DNA of 44,725 nt from Embleya scabrispora DSM 41855 (lineage in GTDB: Bacteria; Actinomycetota; Actinomycetes; Streptomycetales; Streptomycetaceae): assembly GCF_000372745.1 (NCBI RefSeq), contig NZ_KB889712.1, positions 1 through 44,725 on the forward strand, in the 5' to 3' direction. Positions 26,027-34,755 of this stretch are shown piece after piece (position 1 is the stretch's first letter; every line of letters starts with the position of its first letter). Made by a program: the position numbers and the translations under genes. The notes below the pieces were generated by a model that saw only the letters and a list, made by a program, of their open reading frames with translations, searched no databases and was not told where the DNA came from.

Positions 26027-27211
26027 TCAGGCGGTGCGGCGACCGTCGGGGGTCACGTCGAGGGGCAGTCGTTCCCAGCCGCGCAGAACGTTGTTGACCG
26101 CTCGCTCAGCGGTGCCGGTCGGGCGTATTCGGGTGCAGCGTCGTGCCAGGGCGGTCAGGACCGCGCGGGCCTGGAGGACGGCCAGGGTGTTGCCGGCGCA
26201 CAGGTCGGGTCCCGCCCCGAGCGCCAAGTGGCGATCGGAGTCGGGGCGGTGGGCGTCGAACCGGTCGGCGGACTCCCCCCATCGTCGTTCGTCGCGGCCG
26301 GCGGAGCCGTAGAGCAGCAACACCCGTTCCCCTGACGGGATCCGCGTGTCGTCGACGGTGACGTCCCGGGTGACACGGCCTTCGAATGCCTGGATGGGCG
26401 CGTCGAACCGCAACGCCTCGTGGAAGACCCGGTCCGCGGTCACGCGTCTGTTGCGCAGGCTGGCGAACTGGCCGGGGTGGGCGGCCAGGAGGTGGATGGC
26501 GGTGGAGATGCCGTGGATCGTCGTATCCATGCCTGCGGTGATGTACGTGGACATCAGGGGAACGACCTCCTCCCGTGTGATCCCGCTCGCGTCGGCCGCG
26601 GTGTAGGTGGTGGCCAACCACGACCCCGGGCGCACCACGTCCGGGGTGACGACGTCGTTGAGGAAGGCGAACATCGCGGCGGCGGCGGGCCTTGCGGCCG
26701 CGTACCGGCCGTTGGCCGGACCGAACGTGGCCGCCGCGTTGCCGATCAGCGAGTCGCGGGTCGTGGCCGGTAGTCCCATCAGGTCCAGGACGACATCGGC
26801 GACCAGGGTCTGCGCCAAGTCCCGGGCAGCGTCGAACGTTTCGCGTTCGACGAGTTCCCGCACCAACATGTCGGCGCGCCTGTGCACGTCGGCGGTGAGT
26901 GCGTCGGTGGCGGGCCGGGCGCGTTGCCGGGACAGGACCCGGCGCAGCCGGGCGTGGTCGGGTCCGTCGCAGGCAAGGACGGTCCCGGCCGGGGTGTCGC
27001 GGTCGGCCTCGGGGGCGAGGGCGATGTCGTCGAGCGAGGAGACGACCCTCGGGTCGGTGAGGGCGGCGCGGACGTCGGCGTATCGGGGAAGCGCCCAGGC
27101 GTCGTGCTCGGTCAGGTGGATCGCGGAACCTTGGGCCCTGAGTTCCGCGTATCGGGGGTAGGGGTCGGCGAGTGTGGCGTCGCAGAAGAGGTCGATGGAG
27201 GAGGTGGTCAT
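26027..27211 (-). CDS. Cytochrome P450
   Basis: A 394-residue soluble bacterial P450. The I-helix oxygen motif is AGMDTT (226-231), the K-helix ExxR is EALR (265-268), and the heme-ligand loop is LALGAGPDLCAG with Cys338. The loop departs from the usual FGxGxHxCxG: the Phe is Leu and the His two before Cys is Asp. No ferredoxin or reductase gene is adjacent, so redox partners come from elsewhere. The N-terminus IDLFCDATLADPYPRYAEL is typical. ATG at 27211 (AGGAAG upstream) was chosen over upstream starts that add a low-complexity Pro-rich tail. The substrate cannot be told from the sequence. Confidence 0.92.
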   Translation of the reverse strand: MTTSSIDLFCDATLADPYPRYAELRAQGSAIHLTEHDAWALPRYADVRAALTDPRVVSSLDDIALAPEADRDTPAGTVLACDGPDHARLRRVLSRQRARPATDALTADVHRRADMLVRELVERETFDAARDLAQTLVADVVLDLMGLPATTRDSLIGNAAATFGPANGRYAAARPAAAAMFAFLNDVVTPDVVRPGSWLATTYTAADASGITREEVVPLMSTYITAGMDTTIHGISTAIHLLAAHPGQFASLRNRRVTADRVFHEALRFDAPIQAFEGRVTRDVTVDDTRIPSGERVLLLYGSAGRDERRWGESADRFDAHRPDSDRHLALGAGPDLCAGNTLAVLQARAVLTALARRCTRIRPTGTAERAVNNVLRGWERLPLDVTPDGRRTA

Positions 27212-27818
27212 CCGCGGGCGCTTCCTGGGGGACGGTGATGGGCGGGGCACGATGAGGTTGTCCGGGAGGGCGAAGAGGAGGTCCGGGAGCGGGGCCTGGG
27301 TGGGGCATCGCCCGGCCCGCGCCCCGTCGTGGTGTCCGGCGAGTACGTCGAGATCGGGGCGCACTGGCCACTCGGCGGCATGTGTGCAAGCACAGGCCGC
27401 TCAGGACAGGCTGGACGTCTCCGTTGTGTATGCGCGGATGTCGTGCTCACTGTCGCGGCCGTAGGGGGTGACGGTCGGGCTCTGCCGGCCGTTCGCCGAT
27501 GCCGGGTTCCCGAAGTGCCGGAAGCCCGGCGGGTCGGCGTCGTGGATCTCCTCGCCGGCGGCGATGGTCACGGCCTTGGACGATCCGACCGACGCCGTGC
27601 CGCAGGCGAAGCCGACTGCGACCCAGCGGAAGGGGCCGCCCTGGTCAGGGGAAGGCCCGCGTCCTGCGGTAGTGCGGTTGGTCCGGGCCGGGAGTGGCAC
27701 GTCGCCTCGGGCCGGTCGGGTTCCCAAACCCGGCCGCAGGCTTGCGGTTACCTGAGCCGTCGGGGCGCCGGGAAGGGTGGGAGCGGGTGTCGCCGGGCGT
27801 GGGCAACGGATCCCGAGG
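27212..27818. other. Gap with a decayed copy of part of the small-protein gene
   Basis: At about 27685-27790 (minus) the DNA resembles the small-protein gene at about 24755-24850 over roughly 100 bp: the same run of Pro-Ser-Arg, Asp-Gly and Pro-Gly-Trp-Glu codons, but frameshifted and cut by stops. The rest of the gap shows no recognisable gene. Confidence 0.55.
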
Positions 27819-29228
27819 TCATGCCGGCGCCAGGATGGAGAGTCGTCTGGGCAGTGCGACGCTGAGGGCGAGGGCGATCATGCCGACCGCCGCACTGATC
27901 ACGAAGGTGGTCGTGTAGGCGTCCCAGGTCGGTATCGGTGTGCCGGGAACGGGGTCGGAGGCGAGCACGCTGGCGCCGATCTGGCCGCCGAGGGTGGCAC
28001 CGACGCTGCGCAGGACGAACGCGGTGCCGGCCACGCTCGCGGTGCGGTCGGCGGGGACGACGCTGACCACGATGTTCATCGACTGGGTCGTGCTGAAGCC
28101 GATGCCGATGCCGCAGACGGCACTGGCGAGGTAGAGGGCCAGGGCATTGCCGTGGGCGAGGAGCAGCAGCAGGCTGGAGCCGACGATGAGCGCGGTGCTC
28201 AGCGTCATCACGCCGCGGGTGCCGAGGAAGCGCTCCATGCGAGGGGTGAGCGGAGAGCTCACCAGGGCGAACACCCCCAAGGGCAGAAGCAGGAGACCGA
28301 CGGCGGCGGTGTCGGCGCCGAGGCCGTATCCGGTGCTCGTGGGCAGACTGGCCAGGCTGGGTACCACGACGTACAGCGCGAACGTGCCGAACCCGACGAC
28401 GAATGCCACCACGCAGGTCAGGACGACCGGCCGATTTCGGAGTCCGCGCAGGTCGATCAACGGGTGCGTGGTGCGCAGTTCGACGGGCACGAACAGGGCG
28501 AGCAGTACGGCCGCAATCGCGACGCGGATGAGGAACGGCGCGGAGGTCCATCCGTGTTCGGGTGCGACCGTCAGGCCCAGCAGCAGGGCGACCAGCCCGG
28601 TGCCCAGGAGGACGGCGCCGAGCCAGTCGATCGATCCGCTGCCCACGGGTGGGCATTCGGGCACGATCTGACAGACGGCGACGAGTGCGATGAACATGAT
28701 GGTCAGCGGAATCCAGAACAGCCAGGTGAACGACAGTTCGCTGATGATCCAGCCGGATGCCAGGAGGCCGAACGCGGCGGCCAGTGCCGTAGCGCCGACT
28801 ATCAGACCGATGGCGGGCTTGAGCCGGTGCGCGGGTTGGGTGTCGTTGAGCAGGCCGATGGCGAGTGGTTGAAGTCCGGCTCCGACGCCCTGGATCATCT
28901 GGCCCGCGATCAATTGCCCCACCGAGTCCGCGGTCGCGGACACGACGACGCCGACGATCACGATGGCGACGACGCCGATGAGGACCCGGCGCTTGTCGGC
29001 GATGTCGCAGAGGCGGCCGATGATCGGGGTTGCGACGGCGCCGACGAGCAGCAGGCCGGTGAAGGCCCAGGTGATCGCCTGGGGCGAGGCGTCGAGATCT
29101 GCCCGGATTTGCGGCAGTGCCGGGACCAGCATTGCCTCCAGGGCGGTGTAGACGGAGAGCACCACGGTGAGCACGAAGGGCGTCGCGCTCGGTCTTTTCG
29201 TGCGGATGGATTGCACTTCAGCGTTCAT
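27819..29228 (-). CDS. MFS drug-exporter type transporter (DHA2-like, 14 TM)
   Basis: A 469-residue membrane protein with about 14 hydrophobic segments, consistent with the DHA2 family of proton-driven exporters. Motif A is seen as GRLCDIADKRRVLI in the 2-3 loop, and the motif C region as GLIVGATALAAAFGLLASG. N-terminal residues are cytoplasmic and basic (SIRTKRPSA). ATG at 29228 has AGGAG upstream. It is co-directional with, and 230 bp downstream of, an S9 peptidase and a TetR gene, which suggests export linked to that regulator. Confidence 0.9.
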   Translation of the reverse strand: MNAEVQSIRTKRPSATPFVLTVVLSVYTALEAMLVPALPQIRADLDASPQAITWAFTGLLLVGAVATPIIGRLCDIADKRRVLIGVVAIVIVGVVVSATADSVGQLIAGQMIQGVGAGLQPLAIGLLNDTQPAHRLKPAIGLIVGATALAAAFGLLASGWIISELSFTWLFWIPLTIMFIALVAVCQIVPECPPVGSGSIDWLGAVLLGTGLVALLLGLTVAPEHGWTSAPFLIRVAIAAVLLALFVPVELRTTHPLIDLRGLRNRPVVLTCVVAFVVGFGTFALYVVVPSLASLPTSTGYGLGADTAAVGLLLLPLGVFALVSSPLTPRMERFLGTRGVMTLSTALIVGSSLLLLLAHGNALALYLASAVCGIGIGFSTTQSMNIVVSVVPADRTASVAGTAFVLRSVGATLGGQIGASVLASDPVPGTPIPTWDAYTTTFVISAAVGMIALALSVALPRRLSILAPA

Positions 29229-29457
29229 GACGATTCTCCTGGTCGGGGACCAAGGCAACTGGTCGGTGGTGACGGGGTGTGGGGAATGCCGCTCGTTGGG
29301 AGGCGTTCGGCCCTGCCATCGCTCGGGCACGTCCCGGTCTCTCATGGCGTGCCGGGGACCGGCTCGATGATCGGGCCGGGGATGGGGGTCGAGGCGATGG
29401 TCTGGGCGAACTCCCGCGCCGGGAGGGCGGCTCTCGGCTTTGCCGATTCGCGGGGGT

Positions 29458-31761
29458 TTATCCGAGCAGTTCGGCGAGGTGTTCGGCACCGGCAGGGAAG
29501 GGCTGCATCGTGTATCCCACCGGTGGTTGCGTCCCGAGCAGGTGTCGGACGAGGTGGTCCCACGTCCGGCGCGTGACGTAGTGGTCGCGGCCCATGAAGT
29601 TGTGTTCGACGCCGGGGACGATGAGCAGGTCGAAGTCCTTGTCGGCGTCGATGAGGGCGTCGACGAGGTTGAGGGTCTGGTAGGGCAGGACGTTGTCGTC
29701 GAGCTCGCCGTGGACGAGCAGCAGCTTCCCGGTCAGGCCGGCGGCGAGGTTCGGATTGGCGACGTCGGCCCATTGCTCAGCGGTGCCTTCGCCGAGGTAG
29801 GTGTCGGCCCACAGCGCCAGGTAGTGACGGATGTCGTGGTTGCCGCACAGGGCGACGCCGACCTTGTAGAGGTCGGGGTGGGTGAGCATCGCCCTGACGG
29901 TGGCGAAGCCACCGCCGGACGCTCCGGCGATGCCGACCCGGTCGAGGTCGATCCAGGCGTGGCGGTGGGCCAGTTGGTGGATCGCGGCGACGTGGTCCTC
30001 GATGAAGCCGGCGTTGCCGAGATTGCCGTAGGAGGCATCGTGGAAGGCCTTGCTGCGGCCGGGGGTGCCACGTCCGTCCACGGTGACGACGGCGAATCCC
30101 AGAGCGGCGAGCGTTTCCGGCGAGACGAGGTGGGGGTTGGAGAAGCCCGCGGTGGCGCGCATGATCTGAGGGCCGGGGTAGGCCGAATCGACCAGCGGAT
30201 AGCGCCGCGACGGATCGAAACCGTGTGGGCGCCAGAGCGTGCCGTGGATGTCGGTGACCCCGTCGGCGGCCTTGACGCTGAACCGCTCCGGGGGCGTCCA
30301 GCCCGCGGCGACGAGCAACGCGGTGTCGGGCCGCTCGAGTTCGACCACGGCCGCGCCGGCGGCATCGCGCACGACGGTCCTCGGCGGTGTATCCACGGCG
30401 GAGGCCGTGTCGAGGAGGTAGGCGCCGGATGGGGCGACGACGACCTCGTGATCGAACGCGTCGTCGCTGTGATTGGTGAATCCGCTGCCGTCGAGTCCGA
30501 CGGTGCACAACTGCCGGGCGTAGGGCTCGCCGGGTACCAGCCCGGACGCGAGGAGCAGGACGGTGCGGTTCTCCTCGTCGACGTGGAGGATGCTGCGGAC
30601 CGCCCACGCTCCCGTGGTGACCCGAGTCGACGCTCGCTCGTCGGTCGACGCGGGGCCCGGCGGCCGCTGGGGTGCGGGGTAGAGGTACAGATGTCCCCAG
30701 CCGTCACGCTGGGAGTACCACAGGACCTCACCGGTGCTCAGCACTCGGACCATCGGTCGGTCGAAGATGAGTTGTGCCGGTTCCACTCGGGTGGTGCCGT
30801 GCTCGTCCACGAGGAGGTCGACGGCGCCGGTGTCCGGATCGAGGCGGTACAGCCCGAGCGACCGGGCATAGCGGGGCTGTCGCAGGAAATACAGGGATGT
30901 GCCGTCGTGGGACCACCAGGCCCAGCCGCGCGCGAACGGGGACAGGTGGCCGATGTGCGACGGGCCGGTCGCCTCCCACACCGCCGAACGGCGCGTCACG
31001 TCCAGCACGACGAATCGGGCGCCGGCGTGCTGCTCGTCCTGGGGCATGGCGTAGCGGAACGAGTGCGCCACCGGCGGCCCGCCGTCGCGGGGGGTCGACT
31101 CGACCAACACCTGTTCGCGCAGGTGCCGTTGGTCGATCCGGTGGGTGACCAATCGGCGCGAGTCGGGTGACCAGGCCAGCATCGGGGGCGCGGTGACGCC
31201 CGCGTTGCGGAGCATGATCCGCGACAGCGCCACGTCGAGGTTCGTTCCGTAGTCGAAGTACTTCTCGCCGTCGTCGGTGAGGGCGAACTCCTCGGTGTGG
31301 TCGGAGGAGCGCACCCGGATGTCATGGTCGCGCACGAACGCGACCCATTTGCCGTCGGGTGAGGGCCGCTCGTGGATGGCGGCCGGGCCGGGCGCGTCGA
31401 TCCGGGTGCACCGGTCGTCGTCGGGTACGTACCGCCATCGGGCGTCGAACGCGGTGAACTCGAGGGTGTCGCCGGTGCGGCTGATCGAGGTGAACGGAAG
31501 ATGTGCGCCTTCCACCGCGGTGCCGGACGCCGACGACAGGGCGGCGGCCAGCCGGTCGTGATCGAATGCTGCCCTGCGATCGCCGGCGGCGGGGTCGACC
31601 AGTACGAATCGTCGGCCCTGTGCGGTGTCGACGCGGTACCAGAACCTGTCGGTGCCGTCCTCCCAGTTCGGTCGGATCTTCGCGCCCGGAACGAGGCGCG
31701 CCGCGTTGTGCGGCAGCAGTTGTTCGGCGCGGCGGTAGTCGGCGGTCGTGAGTGCGGTCAC
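29458..31761 (-). CDS. S9 family peptidase, dipeptidyl-peptidase IV-like
   Basis: A 767-residue serine peptidase: an N-terminal DPPIV-type beta-propeller (about 60-500; SPDGKWVAFVRDHDIRVR, FDYGTNLDVALSRIML, LAWSPDSRRLVTHRID) and a C-terminal alpha/beta hydrolase. The triad is Ser615 in GASGGG, Asp688 in HGELDDN and His720 in GVEHNF. The nucleophile elbow is GASGGG rather than the usual GWSYGG. S9 enzymes typically release X-Pro or cut after Pro. No signal peptide, so it is cytoplasmic. GTG at 31761 has AAGGGG upstream; it follows the TetR gene by 61 bp in the same direction. Confidence 0.92.
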   Translation of the reverse strand: MTALTTADYRRAEQLLPHNAARLVPGAKIRPNWEDGTDRFWYRVDTAQGRRFVLVDPAAGDRRAAFDHDRLAAALSSASGTAVEGAHLPFTSISRTGDTLEFTAFDARWRYVPDDDRCTRIDAPGPAAIHERPSPDGKWVAFVRDHDIRVRSSDHTEEFALTDDGEKYFDYGTNLDVALSRIMLRNAGVTAPPMLAWSPDSRRLVTHRIDQRHLREQVLVESTPRDGGPPVAHSFRYAMPQDEQHAGARFVVLDVTRRSAVWEATGPSHIGHLSPFARGWAWWSHDGTSLYFLRQPRYARSLGLYRLDPDTGAVDLLVDEHGTTRVEPAQLIFDRPMVRVLSTGEVLWYSQRDGWGHLYLYPAPQRPPGPASTDERASTRVTTGAWAVRSILHVDEENRTVLLLASGLVPGEPYARQLCTVGLDGSGFTNHSDDAFDHEVVVAPSGAYLLDTASAVDTPPRTVVRDAAGAAVVELERPDTALLVAAGWTPPERFSVKAADGVTDIHGTLWRPHGFDPSRRYPLVDSAYPGPQIMRATAGFSNPHLVSPETLAALGFAVVTVDGRGTPGRSKAFHDASYGNLGNAGFIEDHVAAIHQLAHRHAWIDLDRVGIAGASGGGFATVRAMLTHPDLYKVGVALCGNHDIRHYLALWADTYLGEGTAEQWADVANPNLAAGLTGKLLLVHGELDDNVLPYQTLNLVDALIDADKDFDLLIVPGVEHNFMGRDHYVTRRTWDHLVRHLLGTQPPVGYTMQPFPAGAEHLAELLG

Positions 31762-31822
31762 GATGCACCCCTTTCAGGCAGTTCGTTGTGATGAAAGCCC
31801 AGGGAGACTTCGCCGGATCCGC

Positions 31823-32491
31823 CTACCGGGGCGGAATCTGCCGAAGGATGAGATCGAGCCCGTGCTCGAAGAGTTCCTCCTGGGTGAAGGCGGGAAGTCC
31901 CAGCCCCAAGGCGTGCAGCGTCGGATACTCCTCGGCGGGGAGGGCTTGCATGCTCCGCTGTGCCTTCGACCACGCGTCCGGGTCCTCGTCCGACGGCTTG
32001 CGCGTCGGATACAAGGTGGCGGCGCCGATCGTGAAACGGATCAGGGTCGCGACCATTCCCACCGCGTCGCGTACGCCCATGCCGTGGGCCAGCAGGACGG
32101 CGTAGAGCGTCTCGCTGATCCGTAGATCGCTGGGGCCGGAGGCGTCGACGGCGAGATGGATACGGGCGACTTCGGCGTGCTTGACCATCAGTCGGAAGTA
32201 CGACCGCAGCAGCGTATGGATGCCCTCGAGACCCTCCTCCACCGCCGGGACCTGCACTGCGGCGATCGCGTTGTCGTACACCGCGGCGAGGACCTCGTCC
32301 TTGCTGCGGAAGTGGGTGTACAGCGACATCGGGCGCACATGGAGTTCGTCGGCGATGCGCCGCATCGTGATCGCCTCGATGCCATCCGAGTCCATGATCG
32401 CCGTCGCGGCGGCGACCACCCGCGCCCGATCGAGGCTTCCGCGTGGTGCGCGTTTGCGCGGGGCGGTGGGTTTCGAAGGGCTGTCGTCCAT
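31823..32491 (-). CDS. TetR-family transcriptional regulator
   Basis: A 222-residue TetR protein: an Arg-rich N-terminus (APRKRAPRGSLDRARV), the HTH at about residues 30-66 (ITMRRIADELHVRPMSLYTH, then FRSKDEVLAAVYD), and a TetR_C-type helical ligand domain. ATG at 32491 has AGGAG upstream. A perfect 18-bp palindrome lies 56 bp upstream, so autorepression is likely, and an almost identical palindrome controls the small gene at 24.7 kb. The genes downstream in the same direction are an S9 peptidase and an exporter. Confidence 0.92.
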   Translation of the reverse strand: MDDSPSKPTAPRKRAPRGSLDRARVVAAATAIMDSDGIEAITMRRIADELHVRPMSLYTHFRSKDEVLAAVYDNAIAAVQVPAVEEGLEGIHTLLRSYFRLMVKHAEVARIHLAVDASGPSDLRISETLYAVLLAHGMGVRDAVGMVATLIRFTIGAATLYPTRKPSDEDPDAWSKAQRSMQALPAEEYPTLHALGLGLPAFTQEELFEHGLDLILRQIPPR

Positions 32492-32546
32492 GGTGTTGCT
32501 CCTGAGGTTTGCCCCGCCGACCCCTTGAGGCCGCTAGCCGTACGAG

Positions 32547-32564
32547 TACCGTACATGTACGGTA
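32547..32564. promoter_or_regulatory. TetR operator in the divergent TetR/S9 peptidase region
   Basis: Perfect palindrome TACCGTACATGTACGGTA. It lies between the TetR gene (minus) and a second S9 peptidase gene (plus), so it may control both directions. It matches the operator at 25131-25148 in all but the central base pair. Confidence 0.85.
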
Positions 32565-32760
32565 GCAAATGTCAACGCGAAACGCCGAGAGGCCGAGACG
32601 ACGATCGTCGGACCTCTGTTCGGGCCGCGGGCGACAACGAACGCCCCGTGTCGCGCGCCGCCGCGGCTACCCGCCCCTTTCTCGACGAGGTGGCAGGGAG
32701 ACGGGCTGCGTGGACATCACGTGAAGGGAAAAGTCATTGTTGGAAGAGCGGAGCGCCTCC

Positions 32761-34755
32761 ATGCAGTACGAGAGGGTTCTGGAGCACCTGCGTGCCCTGC
32801 ACAGGCCCGGATTCGGCCGGCCCTCGAGCCTTCGGGAGCCGCACGTGACGCGCGACGGCACCCGCACCGTGGTGACCGCGGACGTCCTGCACAAACTCGC
32901 GGGAGCGCCGCGAACCGCCCTCTTCACCGCGGAGGACGGCCGATTCAGGCAGGTGTCGGCGCCCGGTGCCTCGGCGCGGTCGGGGCGGTTCTCCCCCGAC
33001 GGGTGCACGCTGGCGTTCCTGTCGGACCGCGCGGACAAGGGCGTGTACCAGTTGCACCTGTGGGCGGACGATCGGCTGGGCGAGGCTCAGGCGACGCCCG
33101 CGGTACCGGGAACGGTGGAATACCTCCACTGGTCGCCGGACGGTCGACGCATCCTGCTGGGCGTCGCCGGTCTCGGCGCCGAACTCTCCGGCGGACAGGG
33201 ATCGGGCACCAACCGCAGGGGCATCGACGACGCGCCGCCGTGGTTCCCGCACGTCGACGCCGACGTCGCCGACGAGGCCTGGCGCAGCCTGTGGCTGTAC
33301 ACGCCCGCCACCGGCGTGCTCGAACGTCTCTCTCCCGAGGGCCTGAACTGCTGGGAAGCCGGGTGGTGCGGGCCCGGTCGCGTCGCGGCCATCACGTCCG
33401 AAGCTCCGTGGGAGGACGCCTGGTACGGCGCGGTCCTGAGCCTGATCGACCTGGACGGCGCGGTGCGCGAGGTGTTGGGCAGCGAGGTTCAGCTCGGGCT
33501 GCCGACCGGCTCGCCGGACGGCAGCCGGCTGGCCGTGGCGCGGGCGGTGTGCAGCGACCGCTGGCTGGTCGCCGGCGATCTGCTCCTGATCGACCCCGCC
33601 TCCGGTGTGGTGCGGCGGATCGACACCCTCGGCACCGACGTGACCCGGCTCGAGTGGATCGACAACGAGCGGCTCGGCTACCTCGGGCAGCGCCGACTGG
33701 ATTCCGTCGCCGGCATCGTCGCGGTCGGCGACGGGAGCGTGTCCGAGGTTCTCGCCACCGCGAACGCCTGCGGTGGCAGCACGTTCCACACCGACGGTGC
33801 GTTCACCGACGACGGCCGCGTGTGCACGATCCAGGAGTCCTATCGGCTTCCGCAGCAACTGGTGCTGTCCGGAAGGGACGGTGACCGGGTGCTCGCGTCC
33901 ACCGCCCACCCGGGCACCGACTACCTGCGGTCGGTGGCCGGCACCGCGGAAGCGGTGACCTGGAGCGCCCCCGACGGCACGGAGATCGACGGCATCCTGT
34001 GCAAGCCCGCGGGCGATGGGCCCTTCCCCCTGGTCGTGAACATCCACGGCGGCCCGATCTGGCAGTTCCGCGACATGTGGTCGATGAAGTACCAGTGGGT
34101 ACCTCTGTTGGTGTCCCGGGGGTACGCGGTACTCAACCCCAACCCCCGCGGCAGCAGCGGTCGCGGACAGGCCTTCGCGGGCCTGGTGGTGGGCGACATG
34201 GGCGGCGCCGACACCCGGGACTACCTGTCCGGTATCGACGCGCTCGTCGAACGCGGCGTCGTCGACGGGGCCAGGGTCGGCCTGATCGGCGCGAGTTACG
34301 GGGGCTACATGTCGTCGTGGCTCGTCACCCAGGACACGCGGTTCGCGGCGGCCGTGCCGATCTCCCCGGTGACCAATTGGTACAGCCAGGGCTTCACGAG
34401 CAACATCGCCGCGTGGGGCAATCGGTTCCTCGACGCCGATCCGGCGCAGCCCGGGTCCCGCGTGCACACGCGCAGCCCGGTGATGCACGCAGGCAAGGCC
34501 CGCACGCCGTGTCTGAACGTCGCCGGCGCCCTGGACAACTGCACGCCACCGACACAGGCGCAGGAGTTCCACCACGCTCTTCGTGCGCACGGCGTGCCGT
34601 CGACGCTGGTGATCTATCCGCAAGAGGGGCACGGGGTTCGGGCCTACCCCGCGCAGATCGACTTCATGACCCGCATGCTGGACTGGTTCGAGCGCTACAT
34701 GCCCGGCGAAGACGCTCTCGCGACGCACCGGGAAGAGGAGCGGTCGAGTGTCTGA
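32761..34755 (+). CDS. S9 family peptidase (prolyl oligopeptidase/acylaminoacyl-peptidase-like)
   Basis: A 664-residue protein: an N-terminal WD/propeller region (FSPDGCTLAFLSDRADKGVY, HWSPDGRRILLGV) and a C-terminal hydrolase with Ser512 (GASYGGYM), Asp592 (GALDNCTP) and His624 (EGHGVR); HGGP precedes as the oxyanion loop. Cytoplasmic. ATG at 32761 (GGAG upstream) was chosen; TTG at 32737 would add eight residues. Its end overlaps the amidohydrolase gene by eight bases, the first link of a three-gene coupled operon. Confidence 0.92.
   Translation: MQYERVLEHLRALHRPGFGRPSSLREPHVTRDGTRTVVTADVLHKLAGAPRTALFTAEDGRFRQVSAPGASARSGRFSPDGCTLAFLSDRADKGVYQLHLWADDRLGEAQATPAVPGTVEYLHWSPDGRRILLGVAGLGAELSGGQGSGTNRRGIDDAPPWFPHVDADVADEAWRSLWLYTPATGVLERLSPEGLNCWEAGWCGPGRVAAITSEAPWEDAWYGAVLSLIDLDGAVREVLGSEVQLGLPTGSPDGSRLAVARAVCSDRWLVAGDLLLIDPASGVVRRIDTLGTDVTRLEWIDNERLGYLGQRRLDSVAGIVAVGDGSVSEVLATANACGGSTFHTDGAFTDDGRVCTIQESYRLPQQLVLSGRDGDRVLASTAHPGTDYLRSVAGTAEAVTWSAPDGTEIDGILCKPAGDGPFPLVVNIHGGPIWQFRDMWSMKYQWVPLLVSRGYAVLNPNPRGSSGRGQAFAGLVVGDMGGADTRDYLSGIDALVERGVVDGARVGLIGASYGGYMSSWLVTQDTRFAAAVPISPVTNWYSQGFTSNIAAWGNRFLDADPAQPGSRVHTRSPVMHAGKARTPCLNVAGALDNCTPPTQAQEFHHALRAHGVPSTLVIYPQEGHGVRAYPAQIDFMTRMLDWFERYMPGEDALATHREEERSSV

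Noticed and set aside
32734-34728. 664-codon minus-strand open frame
   Set aside because: Exact antisense shadow of the S9 peptidase gene, no recognisable domains.
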